A stretch of DNA of 53,436 bases from Muribaculaceae bacterium (lineage in GTDB: Bacteria; Bacteroidota; Bacteroidia; Bacteroidales; Muribaculaceae). Positions 26,123 through 35,643 of the stretch are shown here, piece by piece. The notes under the pieces were generated by a model. That model saw only the letters and a list, made by a program, of their open reading frames with translations. It had not been told where the DNA came from and did no database searches. Position 1 is the stretch's first letter; every line of letters starts with the position of its first letter. Made by a program: the position numbers and the translations under genes. The stretch is taken from assembly GCA_009775365.1 (NCBI GenBank), contig VSPM01000010.1, positions 1 to 53,436 of the forward strand, in the 5' to 3' direction.

Positions 26123-26600
26123 TCCCGGCCCGGCAGCCAAAGTCAGAATCTCGGCTGCTCCTTGACCGTCACCGGGTCAAATCCTTTTGCATTCAGAATT
26201 CCTCCTTGTCATATACACCTACGGCGCCACTAAAAAGTGTGTCAATCCGCTGGCGGTATGGATCAGAGGGGTCTTTAAGGCGTCGCACTGTCTGCTGAAG
26301 AATAGGGTCACTCGGCACAAACCAGACAACTGCCTTCGGCTTTTCGACCTCAAGTGTTGAAAACATCTTTTCGAGTGCATCGCAGGCTATGAATGTCTTT
26401 CCTCCGGCAGTCGGCACTTTTACAGCAACCCTCGGAACCCCGGGAATACTGACTTGATATTGACGTAGCTCTGTTCCTTCCGCCAGAGCAACGCCCTTGT
26501 TCTGCCAGAAACTCCTATATGCTCTCGATATATTCCTTTTCTCGTTGCACTGGTCGATGAATGCCTCGATGCAAAGAAATTTCTTTAATTTTCCTGCCAC
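26123..26600 (-). pseudogene. Remnant of a type III restriction enzyme/DEAD helicase (Res) subunit
   Basis: The frame at 26600-26193 encodes 135 residues of the N-terminus of a Res-like helicase: a polar start with a ELRQYQ motif, Walker A KVPTAGGKTFIACDALEKM and KAVVWFVPSDPILQQTVRRLKDP. It stops after DKEEF, where a full protein would continue for hundreds of residues. Only a handful of residues separate ELRQYQ from the Walker A strand, fewer than expected, so an internal loss is possible. Right after the stop, another frame reads LNAKGFDPVTVKEQPRF and a stop, which looks like the displaced C-terminal tail, consistent with a large internal deletion. No methyltransferase partner is nearby. 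Confidence 0.7.
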
Positions 26601-26628
26601 AATAATATGTCAGAACCATATCTTTGAT

Positions 26629-26636
26629 TAATTTTG
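26629..26636 (+). promoter_or_regulatory. -7 box for nhaD
   Basis: TAATTTTG, 51 bp before ATG 26688. It overlaps the upstream in-frame ATG at 26634, which argues against that start. No -33 box seen. Confidence 0.52.
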
Positions 26637-26687
26637 CACAATATTTTTTTATTAATACTTTTTCTTAAAATCCTATATCGGATTACC

Positions 26688-28025
26688 ATGATCACAACAC
26701 TTCTAATCATCTTCATCGTTGGCTACATACTGATAGCCTCCGAACACATCCTCGGCGTCAATAAAGCCACTTTCGCGCTGATTATGTGCGGATTGCTTTG
26801 GGCTGTATATTCTCTTTGCAGCCATGACCCCAACATTTCACACGAAATGGTTGAAGCCTTGGGCGATACTTGTGAGATAGTAGTGTTCCTTATCGGGGCA
26901 ATGACTATCGTTGAACTAATCGACAGATACGGCGGTTTCCGCATACTTGTGGACAAAATCCACGCGTCCAACAAACGTAAACTCATGTGGATTCTCGCTT
27001 TTGTCGCCTTCTTCCTTTCAAGTGTGCTCGACAATATGACCACCACCATCATCATGGTCATGATGTTGCGCAGAATGCTGAGCGACCAGAAAGAGCGCTG
27101 GATTTTTGCCTGCATCATAGTGCTTGCGGCAAATGCCGGCGGCGCATGGTCTCCGATCGGCGACATCACCACAATCATGCTGTGGATGAAGAACTATGTT
27201 TCTTCTGTCGATCTTATCGCAAACCTGCTTCTCCCGTCGCTTGTGTCGGTGATAGTGCCGGTATTTATCGCCACACATATGGTTGAAGCCGCCCCGGTTG
27301 AACCGCTCAACAGCCAGGATGCGCGCGTTGGCTACGACCTGTCGGAACACCACCGCCACCTCTCGGTTCTCATTCTATGCTGCGGTGTGGCCGGACTCCT
27401 TTTTGTGCCGGTGTTCAAGGCTGCGACTCACCTTGCGCCATACATGGGCATCCTTCTTTCTCTCGGAGCTCTTTGGCTGCTGACAGAACTGCTCGTCAGG
27501 CATTACAAACTCGATGGCAAAATAGAAGGCCGCGTATCACAGGTGATGAGAAACATCGACATGTCTACTATCCTTTTCTTCCTCGGCATTCTTATGGCAG
27601 TGGCGGCATTGAGCCAGGCCGGAATACTCGGGGAGCTTGCCGCATGGCTCAACGACACGTTCCATGATGTCTACATAATCAACGGCATCATAGGCGTGCT
27701 TTCTTCAATAGTGGACAACGTCCCCCTCGTGGCAGCCTGCATGGAGATGTATCCTGTGGCAAACGATGCAATGATAGCAGCATCTGCCGACCCTTCCTAT
27801 ACTTCACTGTTTATAGAAGACGGCCTGTTCTGGCATCTTCTTACATTCTGTGCCGGCGTTGGCGGCAGTATGCTCATCATCGGCTCTGCTGCCGGTGTTG
27901 TGGCTATGGGCATAGAAAAGATTCCGTTCATGTGGTATTTCAAAAAAATCACATGGCTTGCATTCATAGGCTATATATCAGGCATGGCGGTAATCTGGCT
28001 TGAAACCCTCTTCCTCAACATCTGA
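26688..28025 (+). CDS. nhaD: NhaD-type sodium:proton antiporter
   Basis: Inner-membrane antiporter of the ion transporter superfamily, exchanging Na+ (or Li+) for H+. ATG 26688 (MITTLLIIFIVGY) is chosen because the -7 box lies upstream of it, giving 445 residues. About 12 hydrophobic segments are visible, with the conserved SSVLDNMTTTIIMVMML and the later SSIVDNVPLVAACMEMY, the two internally repeated Asp-Asn motifs of the family, and NAGGAWSPIGDITTIMLW. It may complete a sodium cycle with Nqr (inference). Confidence 0.92.
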   Translation: MITTLLIIFIVGYILIASEHILGVNKATFALIMCGLLWAVYSLCSHDPNISHEMVEALGDTCEIVVFLIGAMTIVELIDRYGGFRILVDKIHASNKRKLMWILAFVAFFLSSVLDNMTTTIIMVMMLRRMLSDQKERWIFACIIVLAANAGGAWSPIGDITTIMLWMKNYVSSVDLIANLLLPSLVSVIVPVFIATHMVEAAPVEPLNSQDARVGYDLSEHHRHLSVLILCCGVAGLLFVPVFKAATHLAPYMGILLSLGALWLLTELLVRHYKLDGKIEGRVSQVMRNIDMSTILFFLGILMAVAALSQAGILGELAAWLNDTFHDVYIINGIIGVLSSIVDNVPLVAACMEMYPVANDAMIAASADPSYTSLFIEDGLFWHLLTFCAGVGGSMLIIGSAAGVVAMGIEKIPFMWYFKKITWLAFIGYISGMAVIWLETLFLNI

Positions 28026-28040
28026 TAAATTCTGATTCAA

Positions 28041-28083
28041 GGGGGCTGCAACATCCTGTAAAGGTGACGTTGCAGCCCCCTTT
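28041..28083 (+). terminator. Terminator of nhaD
   Basis: GGGGGCTGCAAC (28041-28052) and GTTGCAGCCCCC (28069-28080) form a perfect GC-rich 12-bp stem with a 16-nt loop, then TTTC. Confidence 0.75.
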
Positions 28084-28133
28084 CATACGAATTAGAGACC
28101 TTACATCATCCGTAATCTGCAAGAGAAATCCAA

Positions 28134-28181
28134 ATAAAAATCGTCCTGACGCAATTCAAATTGCATCGGGACGATTTTTAT
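28134..28181 (-). terminator. Terminator of nifJ
   Basis: ATAAAAATCGTCC and GGACGATTTTTAT form a 13-bp outer stem, continued after a short internal mismatch by GCAATT/AATTGC. A and T runs flank both sides. It lies 21 bp after the nifJ stop. Confidence 0.8.
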
Positions 28182-28202
28182 GATAATCAAGATTTGCCGC
28201 TA

Positions 28203-31200
28203 TTATTTGCGGAGTTCCTCTTCAGTCTTTGTCAGTTCAGGGTCGTTGCCCCAGCTCTGCTGAGAAAGACGCTTGTAGTTGTTATAGCGCCAACGGGCAT
28301 TATCCTGAGCAGCCTGGAAGAGCTCGCCTGCCGCTTCGGGCTGCATCTTGAAGAGCGATGCGAAACGAACCTCTCCCTTGAGGAAGTCTTCAAACTTGCT
28401 CCAGTCAGGCTCCTTGCTGTCGAGCGAGAATGGATTCTGTCCGCTTGCCTCAAGTTCGGGATTGTAGCGCCAGAGGTGCCAGTAGCCGCATTCCACAGCC
28501 TTTCTTTCCTCTTCCTGTGCGCGACCCATTCCGGCCTTGAGGCCATGGTTGATACAGGGAGAGTAGGCAATGATAAGCGACGGGCCATCATATGCCTCTG
28601 CCTCACGGATAGCCTTCAGAGTCTGGGCATTGTCTGCGCCCATTGCCACCTGAGCTACATATACATATCCGTAGGTGGTAGCTATAAGGCCGAGGTCCTT
28701 CTTGCGGATGCGCTTGCCGGCCGCAGCAAACTTAGCGATAGCTGCGATAGGAGTAGACTTGGAAGACTGACCGCCGGTGTTAGAGTAAACCTCTGTGTCA
28801 AGCACAAGGATATTTACATTCTTGCCGGATGCAATCACATGGTCAAGACCGCCGAAACCGATGTCGTAGCTTGCGCCGTCGCCACCGATGATCCATTGGC
28901 TACGCTTAACAAGATAATTCTTCAAAGTGATGATCTGCTTGCAGCAATCACATCCTGCCTCAGCCCCCTTCCTGGCTTCCTCCACAAGGGCGTTACCTTT
29001 TTCGCGAGATGCATCGGCATCGTTGCGGGCTTCCATCCATGCAGCGGCGGCAGCCTTGAGCGATTCAGGAGCGTCGGCACACTTAGCCACCTTGTCGCAA
29101 GTTTCTTCAAGACGAGCGCGCATCTTCTCATATGCTATGTGCATGCCGAGACCGAACTCGCAGAAGTCTTCAAAGAGTGAGTTGGCCCATGCCGGACCCT
29201 GGCCCTTCTCATTCTCGCAATAAGGAGTAGAGGGCACTGAGCCGGAATAGATCGACGAGCAACCGGTGGCGTTTGCAACTACCTCACGATCGCCGAAGAG
29301 CTGGGTGATGAGTTTCACATAAGGAGTCTCGCCGCAGCCGGAGCATGCGCCGGAGAACTCAAACATAGGTGTGGCAAACTGGCTGTTCTTCACGTTAGCC
29401 TTAACATCCACAAGATTCTGCTTGCTTGACACATTGTTCACACAATAGTCCCAGTTAACCTGCTGTGCAACCTGGCCTTCCTCATGCTTCATAGAAAGAG
29501 CCTTGTTACCCTTCTTGCCGGGGCATACGTCAACACAGTTGCCGCATCCGAGACAGTCAAGCACGTCAACCTGCTGAACAAAACGCATTCCGGTGAAAGT
29601 CTTGCCAATTGCCGGAATTGAGTGTTCCTCCCCGAAAGGAGCGGCATTCATCTCAGCCTCATCAAGCACAAACGGACGGATTGCTGCGTGAGGGCAGACA
29701 AACGCACACTTGTTACACTGGATACAGTTCTCAGGATTCCATTCAGGAACGAAAGCCGCAACACCGCGCTTCTCATAGCGGGCTGTGCCTTGAATCCATG
29801 TGCCGTCGGCACGATCCTTGAATGAGCTAACAGGGAGAAGGTCGCCATCCTGAGCGTTGATGGGCAACACAACGTTTGTAACAAACTCCGGAGCGTCCAT
29901 ATGCTTGGTCTCCTCGTCGGGAAGCTCAGCCCAAGCGGGATCCACATCAAGCTTCTTATATTCATTGCCACGGTCTACTGCAGCGTAGTTCATGTCAACG
30001 ATGTTCTGACCCTTCTTGCCATAAGACTTGACGATGAATTTCTTCATCTGCTCCACAGCAAGGTCTACGGGGATGACTTCGGTGATGCGGAAGAATGCGC
30101 TCTGGAGAATAGTGTTTGTGCGGTTGCCAAGACCTATTTCCTGTGCAATCTTTGAGGCATTGATATAATAGACTGTGATATTGTTCTTGGCAAACAGGCG
30201 CTTCACTCTGTTGGGAAGATTCTTGGCGAGCTCTTCTCCCTCCCAGATTGTGTTGAGGAGGAATGTGCCGTTGGGCTGAAGGCCGCGTGTCACGTCATAC
30301 ATGTGAAGGTATGCCTGAACGTGGCAAGCCACAAAATTGGGTGTTGTCACCAGATAAGTGGAGCGGATGGGCTCGTCGCCGAAACGGAGGTGAGAGCAAG
30401 TGAAGCCGCCCGACTTCTTGGAGTCATAAGAGAAATATGCCTGGCAATATTTATTGGTGTTGTCACCGATAATCTTCACAGAGTTCTTGTTTGCACCCAC
30501 TGTTCCGTCTGCGCCGAGGCCGAAGAACTTGGCCTGATACATGCCCTTGCCGCCTACGCTGATTTCGGGGAGCTGCGGAAGAGAAAGGAATGTAACGTCG
30601 TCGACGATGCCGATTGTGAAACCATTCTTTGGCTCCGGAAGAGCAAGATTCTCATAAACCGAAAGAATCTGTGCAGGAGTGGTGTCCTTAGAGCTGAGTC
30701 CATAGCGTCCGCCAACAATAAGCGGGGCATTCTCCTTGCCATAGAAGCAGTCTTTCACATCGAGATAGAGAGGCTCGCCTACGGCTCCGGGCTCTTTTGT
30801 GCGGTCAAGCACAGCGATGCGCTTTGCTGTGGCAGGCACAGCTGAAAGGAAATGCTTTGCCGAGAACGGACGATAAAGGTGAACGCTCACAAGGCCGACC
30901 TTCTCCCCTTTTGCGCGGAGATAATCGATAGTCTCGCGGATACATTCGGTGACAGAACCCATGGCAATGATCACTCTCTCTGCCTCCGGGTCGCCATAAT
31001 AGTCGAACAGGCCATATTCACGCCCTGTGATTTTCGACAATTCCTTCATGTATTCCTCTACCACCTCCGGGACTGCATCGTAATAGGGATTGCATGCCTC
31101 GCGATGCTGGAAGAACACATCGGGGTTTTCTGCCATGCCTCGCGCCACAGGGGCATCCGGGTTGAGTGCGCGATTGCGGAATGCCGCAAGAGCGTCCTGG

Positions 31201-31793
31201 TCAATGAGATGTGCGAGATCATCCTGGTCGATGGCCTCGATTTTCTGAATTTCATGCGATGTGCGGAATCCGTCGAAGAAGTTTACAAACGGCACACGGC
31301 TCTTGATGGTTGAAAGATGAGCCACTGCCGCCAAGTCCATAACCTCCTGGACAGAACCCTCGCAAAGCATTGCGAAACCTGTCTGACGTGCCGACATAAC
31401 ATCCTGATGATCGCCAAAGATGCTCAGAGCATGAGAAGCGAGGGTACGCGCCGAAACATGGAACACGCAAGGCAAAAGCTCGCCTGCAATCTTATACATG
31501 TTCGGAATCATCAAAAGAAGTCCCTGGGATGCTGTGTAGGTAGTGGTGAGGGCTCCTGCCTGAAGAGAACCATGTACTGCGCCGGCGGCGCCACCTTCGC
31601 TCTGCATCTCCTGCACGAGCACTGTCTCTCCAAAAATATTCTTCCTGCCTGCTGCCGACCAATCGTCGACATATTCTGCCATCGTCGACGACGGTGTAAT
31701 CGGGTAGATTGCTGCAACTTCAGTAAACATGTAACTGATGTGCGCAGCAGCCTGATTACCGTCGCAAGTCAGGAATTGCTTTGCTTTGCTCAT
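28203..31793 (-). CDS. nifJ: Pyruvate:ferredoxin (flavodoxin) oxidoreductase
   Basis: Single-chain enzyme that oxidises pyruvate to acetyl-CoA and CO2 and reduces ferredoxin or flavodoxin in anaerobic metabolism. About 1196 residues; the ATG at 31793 (MSKAKQFLTCDGNQ) fits homologues better than the ATG two codons upstream (31799). Visible parts: N-terminal YPITPSSTMAEYVD domain, two 4Fe-4S clusters (CIQCNKCAFVCP and CLGCGNCVDVCP), the later CSGCGETPY cluster region, and the thiamine diphosphate motif GDGASYDIGFGGLDH with NTGGQSS. It is monocistronic, with a canonical promoter and a strong terminator. Confidence 0.97.
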   Translation of the reverse strand: MSKAKQFLTCDGNQAAAHISYMFTEVAAIYPITPSSTMAEYVDDWSAAGRKNIFGETVLVQEMQSEGGAAGAVHGSLQAGALTTTYTASQGLLLMIPNMYKIAGELLPCVFHVSARTLASHALSIFGDHQDVMSARQTGFAMLCEGSVQEVMDLAAVAHLSTIKSRVPFVNFFDGFRTSHEIQKIEAIDQDDLAHLIDQDALAAFRNRALNPDAPVARGMAENPDVFFQHREACNPYYDAVPEVVEEYMKELSKITGREYGLFDYYGDPEAERVIIAMGSVTECIRETIDYLRAKGEKVGLVSVHLYRPFSAKHFLSAVPATAKRIAVLDRTKEPGAVGEPLYLDVKDCFYGKENAPLIVGGRYGLSSKDTTPAQILSVYENLALPEPKNGFTIGIVDDVTFLSLPQLPEISVGGKGMYQAKFFGLGADGTVGANKNSVKIIGDNTNKYCQAYFSYDSKKSGGFTCSHLRFGDEPIRSTYLVTTPNFVACHVQAYLHMYDVTRGLQPNGTFLLNTIWEGEELAKNLPNRVKRLFAKNNITVYYINASKIAQEIGLGNRTNTILQSAFFRITEVIPVDLAVEQMKKFIVKSYGKKGQNIVDMNYAAVDRGNEYKKLDVDPAWAELPDEETKHMDAPEFVTNVVLPINAQDGDLLPVSSFKDRADGTWIQGTARYEKRGVAAFVPEWNPENCIQCNKCAFVCPHAAIRPFVLDEAEMNAAPFGEEHSIPAIGKTFTGMRFVQQVDVLDCLGCGNCVDVCPGKKGNKALSMKHEEGQVAQQVNWDYCVNNVSSKQNLVDVKANVKNSQFATPMFEFSGACSGCGETPYVKLITQLFGDREVVANATGCSSIYSGSVPSTPYCENEKGQGPAWANSLFEDFCEFGLGMHIAYEKMRARLEETCDKVAKCADAPESLKAAAAAWMEARNDADASREKGNALVEEARKGAEAGCDCCKQIITLKNYLVKRSQWIIGGDGASYDIGFGGLDHVIASGKNVNILVLDTEVYSNTGGQSSKSTPIAAIAKFAAAGKRIRKKDLGLIATTYGYVYVAQVAMGADNAQTLKAIREAEAYDGPSLIIAYSPCINHGLKAGMGRAQEEERKAVECGYWHLWRYNPELEASGQNPFSLDSKEPDWSKFEDFLKGEVRFASLFKMQPEAAGELFQAAQDNARWRYNNYKRLSQQSWGNDPELTKTEEELRK

Positions 31794-31874
31794 AGTCATT
31801 TAATTATTAAGTGAGATTATAATCTGTCAGATATATTTTGGTCCTGTAGAAAGAATTTCTATCTTATCAGGATG

Positions 31875-31906
31875 CAAAGTTAACAATTTCCTTGCTTTTT
31901 TTCAAA
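31875..31906 (-). promoter_or_regulatory. nifJ promoter
   Basis: On the minus strand: TTTG at 31906-31903, a 20-bp spacer, TAACTTTG at 31882-31875. Leader to the start codon of about 75 nt. Confidence 0.8.
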
Positions 31907-31977
31907 TAAACCCGACGTTTATTATGATTTGCTATCAATATTTATATATTTTTTATTAAACGGCTCCCTCTCATTCC

Positions 31978-32023
31978 AATAGTGTAAAACCACTTCATCC
32001 GATAGCGTAAAGCTACTTCAGAG
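31978..32023 (-). repeat. Two imperfect tandem copies of a 21-bp unit at the helicase 3' end
   Basis: On the minus strand GAAGTAGCTTTACGCTATCGG is followed 2 bp later by GAAGTGGTTTTACACTATTGG, differing at four positions. The first copy contains the helicase stop codon. Each copy can fold into a tiny hairpin (TAGC/GCTA in one, AGTG/CACT in the other). Confidence 0.55.
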
Positions 32024-33347
32024 GGGCGATCCGCCGCTTTTCTCCTTTCAGCTTTTTCCCTTCAACAGCATTAAGAAGCCCGGGGACATCTTTCTCAATC
32101 ACAGCCACAAGCGAATAATGGTCATACACATTTATCTTGCCTATAGACTGAGGTGCGAGCCCCCCTTCCTTAATCAAGAATCCGAGTATGTCGCCACGCG
32201 ACACTTTCTCCCGGCGCCCTCCGCTAACATACATGGTCATGAACCGTGACTGCAGATCCGATTCTTTTTCTTTGTCAAGACCGAATGTGTCGTCGAAGGT
32301 AACAAAATCTTTCACATTCTCCTCCGGGCCTACAAGCACATACACGTCGCCGTCTTCTTCCACTCTGGCAGTACGGCCGTTGCGATGAGTGTAGGCTTCG
32401 GGGGTGAGAGGAAGGTGATAATGCACCACCGATTTTACCTTTTCTATGTCAAGACCTCTCGAGGCGAGGTCAGTAGCCACAAGAATCGGACGGCTTCCGT
32501 TGTTGAAAAGCGCAACGGCGGTCTCTCTTTCTCGCTGGTCGAGCGCCCCGTGATACAGCACACATCCCGCCCCCTTTCTTTTAAGGAAGTCATAAACCCG
32601 CTCGGCGCTCTCCCTATGGTTAACAAACACTATGGTCTTCTCCGGCTCCGGGCCGTTGTTTATGCTATGCAAAAGAGCAAGCAACGTGTCAAGCTTGTCT
32701 TTGCCGTCTGACTCCACACGGTGCACCTTCATCCGCGCCCTCAACTTACTGTTGGCTTCAAGATAGTCGAATGTCACAGGATTGTCAAGCCTCAAAAAAT
32801 CCGGAAGAACTTCCGCTCCTGTGGCAGAGGTGAGTATTATCCTGCTTACATTCTTCATGCGTCGCGCGAGTTTCCCCATCTCCTCCTCAAATCCAAGTTC
32901 GAGCGATTTGTCGAATTCATCGAGCACAAGGATGCGAACAGGCATAAGGTCGACATTGCGTCGCACGGCGTGGTCGAGAAGCCTGCCGGGTGTAGCTACA
33001 ATCACATCCGGCACTACTTTAAGGCTATTTACCTCGTCTTCCACCTTATGTCCGCCATACAGGGCTATCACCCGGAAGCCATGAGCCACCTCGCGCACCA
33101 CGCCGGCAATCTGCACTACCAGTTCCCGCGACGGGGCTATTACGACACATTGCACACGCCCGGTGGGCTGCCTGAGCATTTTCATAACGGGCAGCGTAAA
33201 GGCCAACGTCTTGCCGCTTCCTGTGGGCGAAAGGAGTATTATGTCGCGTGCCTCCGATGCAGAAGCCATCATCTTGGCCTGCATTTCGTTCAGACATTCT
33301 ATTCCAAGCCGCTCCTTAACATTAGGGAGGAATTCTTTTTCTCTCAT
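32013..33347 (-). CDS. DbpA-like DEAD-box RNA helicase with DEFD motif
   Basis: ATP-dependent RNA helicase, 444 residues. Motif I is SPTGSGKT, motif II is DEFD (in VLDEFDKSLELGF) rather than DEAD, motif III SAT, then TDLASRGLDIE, and motif VI is HRNGRTAR instead of HRIGRTGR. The C-terminal 70 residues (GDILGFLIKEGGLAPQSIGKINVYDHYSLVAV) match the DbpA RNA-binding domain, which in E. coli targets 23S rRNA during ribosome assembly. It is alone on its transcript between recG and nifJ. The DEFD variant seems usual for this Bacteroidota subgroup, but I have not verified that. Confidence 0.87.
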   Translation of the reverse strand: MREKEFLPNVKERLGIECLNEMQAKMMASASEARDIILLSPTGSGKTLAFTLPVMKMLRQPTGRVQCVVIAPSRELVVQIAGVVREVAHGFRVIALYGGHKVEDEVNSLKVVPDVIVATPGRLLDHAVRRNVDLMPVRILVLDEFDKSLELGFEEEMGKLARRMKNVSRIILTSATGAEVLPDFLRLDNPVTFDYLEANSKLRARMKVHRVESDGKDKLDTLLALLHSINNGPEPEKTIVFVNHRESAERVYDFLKRKGAGCVLYHGALDQRERETAVALFNNGSRPILVATDLASRGLDIEKVKSVVHYHLPLTPEAYTHRNGRTARVEEDGDVYVLVGPEENVKDFVTFDDTFGLDKEKESDLQSRFMTMYVSGGRREKVSRGDILGFLIKEGGLAPQSIGKINVYDHYSLVAVIEKDVPGLLNAVEGKKLKGEKRRIAPLK

Positions 33348-33470
33348 TTCTTAGATTTTACAAAGTTGTGAAGCCACAACATAACTATAACAATTCAACA
33401 GGGCAAATGGTGAGCTCCCATCGAAATAATTTTATAAAATTTTAAATCCTGCACTTTCCCCGTTTACAGT

Positions 33471-35630
33471 CTACGAAATCTGCGACCAATCTACCGAGTG
33501 GACGAACCTGACACGGAGTTCCGATTTCATTACGGAAATCTCATTTTCCGACACTTTCATTACGAACGACGACCCGGAATCCTGCTGACTGACCACACAG
33601 CCGGGCGCAAGAAGCGACGGCGCCCCTCTCAACACAGCCAAGGCAGCCTCTCTTGCCCGCGTGAGAACCTGCCCGTCGCGGGCAAGGTCTGCCACACGCA
33701 AACTGAAGGCAAGGCCGCTCTGCTGGGTGCCCTCCATGTCGCCCGGACCTCTGATTTTCATGTCGGCTTCTGATATGAGAAAGCCGTCTGTGGTCTCAGT
33801 CATGATTGAAAGCCTCTTCTTTGTGTCGGCACCGGATTTCATTTTACCCATTAAAACGCAATAGCTCTGGTCGGCTCCTCGCCCCACACGCCCTCTCAGC
33901 TGATGGAGCTGCGACAATCCGAACCGCTCTGCATTCTCAATAATCATCACCGAGGCGTTAGGCACATTCACGCCAACCTCAATCACTGTTGTGGCCACCA
34001 TAATCCGGGCCTCCCCTTTCACAAAAAGATCCATCTGATGATCTTTTGCCGCTGGCTTCATCTTGCCGTGCACAAAACACACCTTATAACTCGGGAACGT
34101 TTCGCAAGTGCGTTCATACCCCTCTTCGAGGCTCTTCAAATCAAGTTTTTCGTTTTCCGATATAAGAGGATACACAATGTAGACCTGCCTCCCATCCTTC
34201 AGCTGCGAAGATATTAGGAGGTCAACCTCATGCCTGTTGTTGTCATAGCGCAAGAGCGTAGTGACCGGTTTTCGTCCCGGAGGCAACTCGTCGATCACCG
34301 ACACTTCGAGATCGCCATACACAGTCATTGCCAATGTGCGCGGTATCGGAGTGGCAGTCATCACAAGCACATGAGGCGCCACTGTATTCTTTCGCCACAT
34401 CCTCGCCCTCTGAGCAACACCAAACCTATGCTGCTCATCTATGACAGCAAGCCCGAGACATTTGAAACGGACAGTGTCTTCTATCAAGGCATGCGTGCCG
34501 ACGATGATGTCTATCTCGCCGGATTCCAGCCGCTCATGAATCTCTCTGCGAGCGGCCGTGCGGGTGCTTCCGGTGAGCAATGCCACTTTCACGCCTATAG
34601 GCTCCGCCCATTGCTTTAATGTCTCGAAATGCTGGGTGGCAAGAATCTCGGTAGGAGCCATAAGCGCAGACTGGCATCCATTGTCAACCGCCATAAGCAT
34701 CGACATGAACGCCACCATAGTTTTGCCCGACCCCACATCTCCTTGCAGAAGACGGTTCATCTGGCGCCCGGTCTTCATATCGGCGCGAATCTCCTTCAGC
34801 ACCCTCTTTTGTGCCCCCGTGAGTTCAAAAGGGAGAACGTTGAAATAGAATCCGTTGAACTTCTCTCCTATACGCCCGAACAGATAGCCCGGAATCTTTG
34901 CGCTTCTCTCCATTGTGTAGCGCAAGATGTGAGCCTCGACATAAAACAGTTCCTCAAATTTGAACCGCTCTATGGCCTTCTGAAGAAGCCTGGCGTTTTC
35001 AGGAAAGTGAATCTGCCTGAAAGCCTCCTGAACAGGCATAAGGGAATAGCGCCTCACCACATCGGCAGGAAGTGTGTCATCAACTGAGGCGAGACCGGGC
35101 ATTGACAGAAGATTTCCGACAAGAGTCTGCAGAAGCCTTGTGGTGTAGCCGCGCTTTCTCATCGTTTCCGTGAGAGAATAAACGCCTCTAAAGCCGGTCG
35201 GCGGCTTTGCAGGGTCAAATTGCTCAACCTCTGGATGCACCATTGAATATGCGTTTCGGAAATAATTAGGTTTCCCGAATATCACATATTCCACACCGGG
35301 CTTATAAGCCGTGGAGAATGTTGTGATTTTTGAAAACCACACAATCTCCATCATGCGCTGACCATCAGTGAAAATACCTACAAGGCGCTTTTTCGCCCCT
35401 TCCCCCTCTGTTGCGAATTTTATAAACCGCCCTTTTATCTGCAAGGCGGGAAGATCGGAGCCGGAAAGTTCTCCGATTGAGTAAAACCGGCTCCTGTCGA
35501 TATGACGGAACGGGAAATAGTAAAGGAGGTCGCGAAACGTCGCGACCCCTAACTCTGAGGCAAGCACTTTAGCGCGTGCATCGCCCACTCCTTTCAGATA
35601 TTTTATGTCAGTCTCTAAAAATCCCGGCAT
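33471..35630 (-). CDS. recG: ATP-dependent DNA helicase RecG
   Basis: Branch-migration helicase that remodels stalled forks and Holliday junctions. From ATG 35630 (MPGFLETDIKYLKGVG) it has 719 residues; an upstream ATG at 35666 lies inside ispD. The N-terminal wedge region (ATFRDLLYYFPFRHIDRS), Walker A LLQGDVGSGKTMVA, the DEQHRFGV box, MTATPIPRTLAM and the C-terminal QLRGRVGRG motif are all present. It follows ispD by 13 bp and ends the leftward tetR-fabH-fabG-ispD-recG run. Confidence 0.95.
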   Translation of the reverse strand: MPGFLETDIKYLKGVGDARAKVLASELGVATFRDLLYYFPFRHIDRSRFYSIGELSGSDLPALQIKGRFIKFATEGEGAKKRLVGIFTDGQRMMEIVWFSKITTFSTAYKPGVEYVIFGKPNYFRNAYSMVHPEVEQFDPAKPPTGFRGVYSLTETMRKRGYTTRLLQTLVGNLLSMPGLASVDDTLPADVVRRYSLMPVQEAFRQIHFPENARLLQKAIERFKFEELFYVEAHILRYTMERSAKIPGYLFGRIGEKFNGFYFNVLPFELTGAQKRVLKEIRADMKTGRQMNRLLQGDVGSGKTMVAFMSMLMAVDNGCQSALMAPTEILATQHFETLKQWAEPIGVKVALLTGSTRTAARREIHERLESGEIDIIVGTHALIEDTVRFKCLGLAVIDEQHRFGVAQRARMWRKNTVAPHVLVMTATPIPRTLAMTVYGDLEVSVIDELPPGRKPVTTLLRYDNNRHEVDLLISSQLKDGRQVYIVYPLISENEKLDLKSLEEGYERTCETFPSYKVCFVHGKMKPAAKDHQMDLFVKGEARIMVATTVIEVGVNVPNASVMIIENAERFGLSQLHQLRGRVGRGADQSYCVLMGKMKSGADTKKRLSIMTETTDGFLISEADMKIRGPGDMEGTQQSGLAFSLRVADLARDGQVLTRAREAALAVLRGAPSLLAPGCVVSQQDSGSSFVMKVSENEISVMKSELRVRFVHSVDWSQIS

Positions 35631-35643
35631 TCTTTCACACTGC

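Noticed and set aside
28161..29180. 339-codon open frame on the plus strand opposite nifJ
   Set aside because: It overlaps the thiamine-binding end of nifJ, has no recognisable motif, and nifJ coding is unambiguous there.
32721..33371. 216-codon open frame on the plus strand opposite the helicase
   Set aside because: No motif and fully inside the DbpA-like gene, whose helicase motifs are intact.
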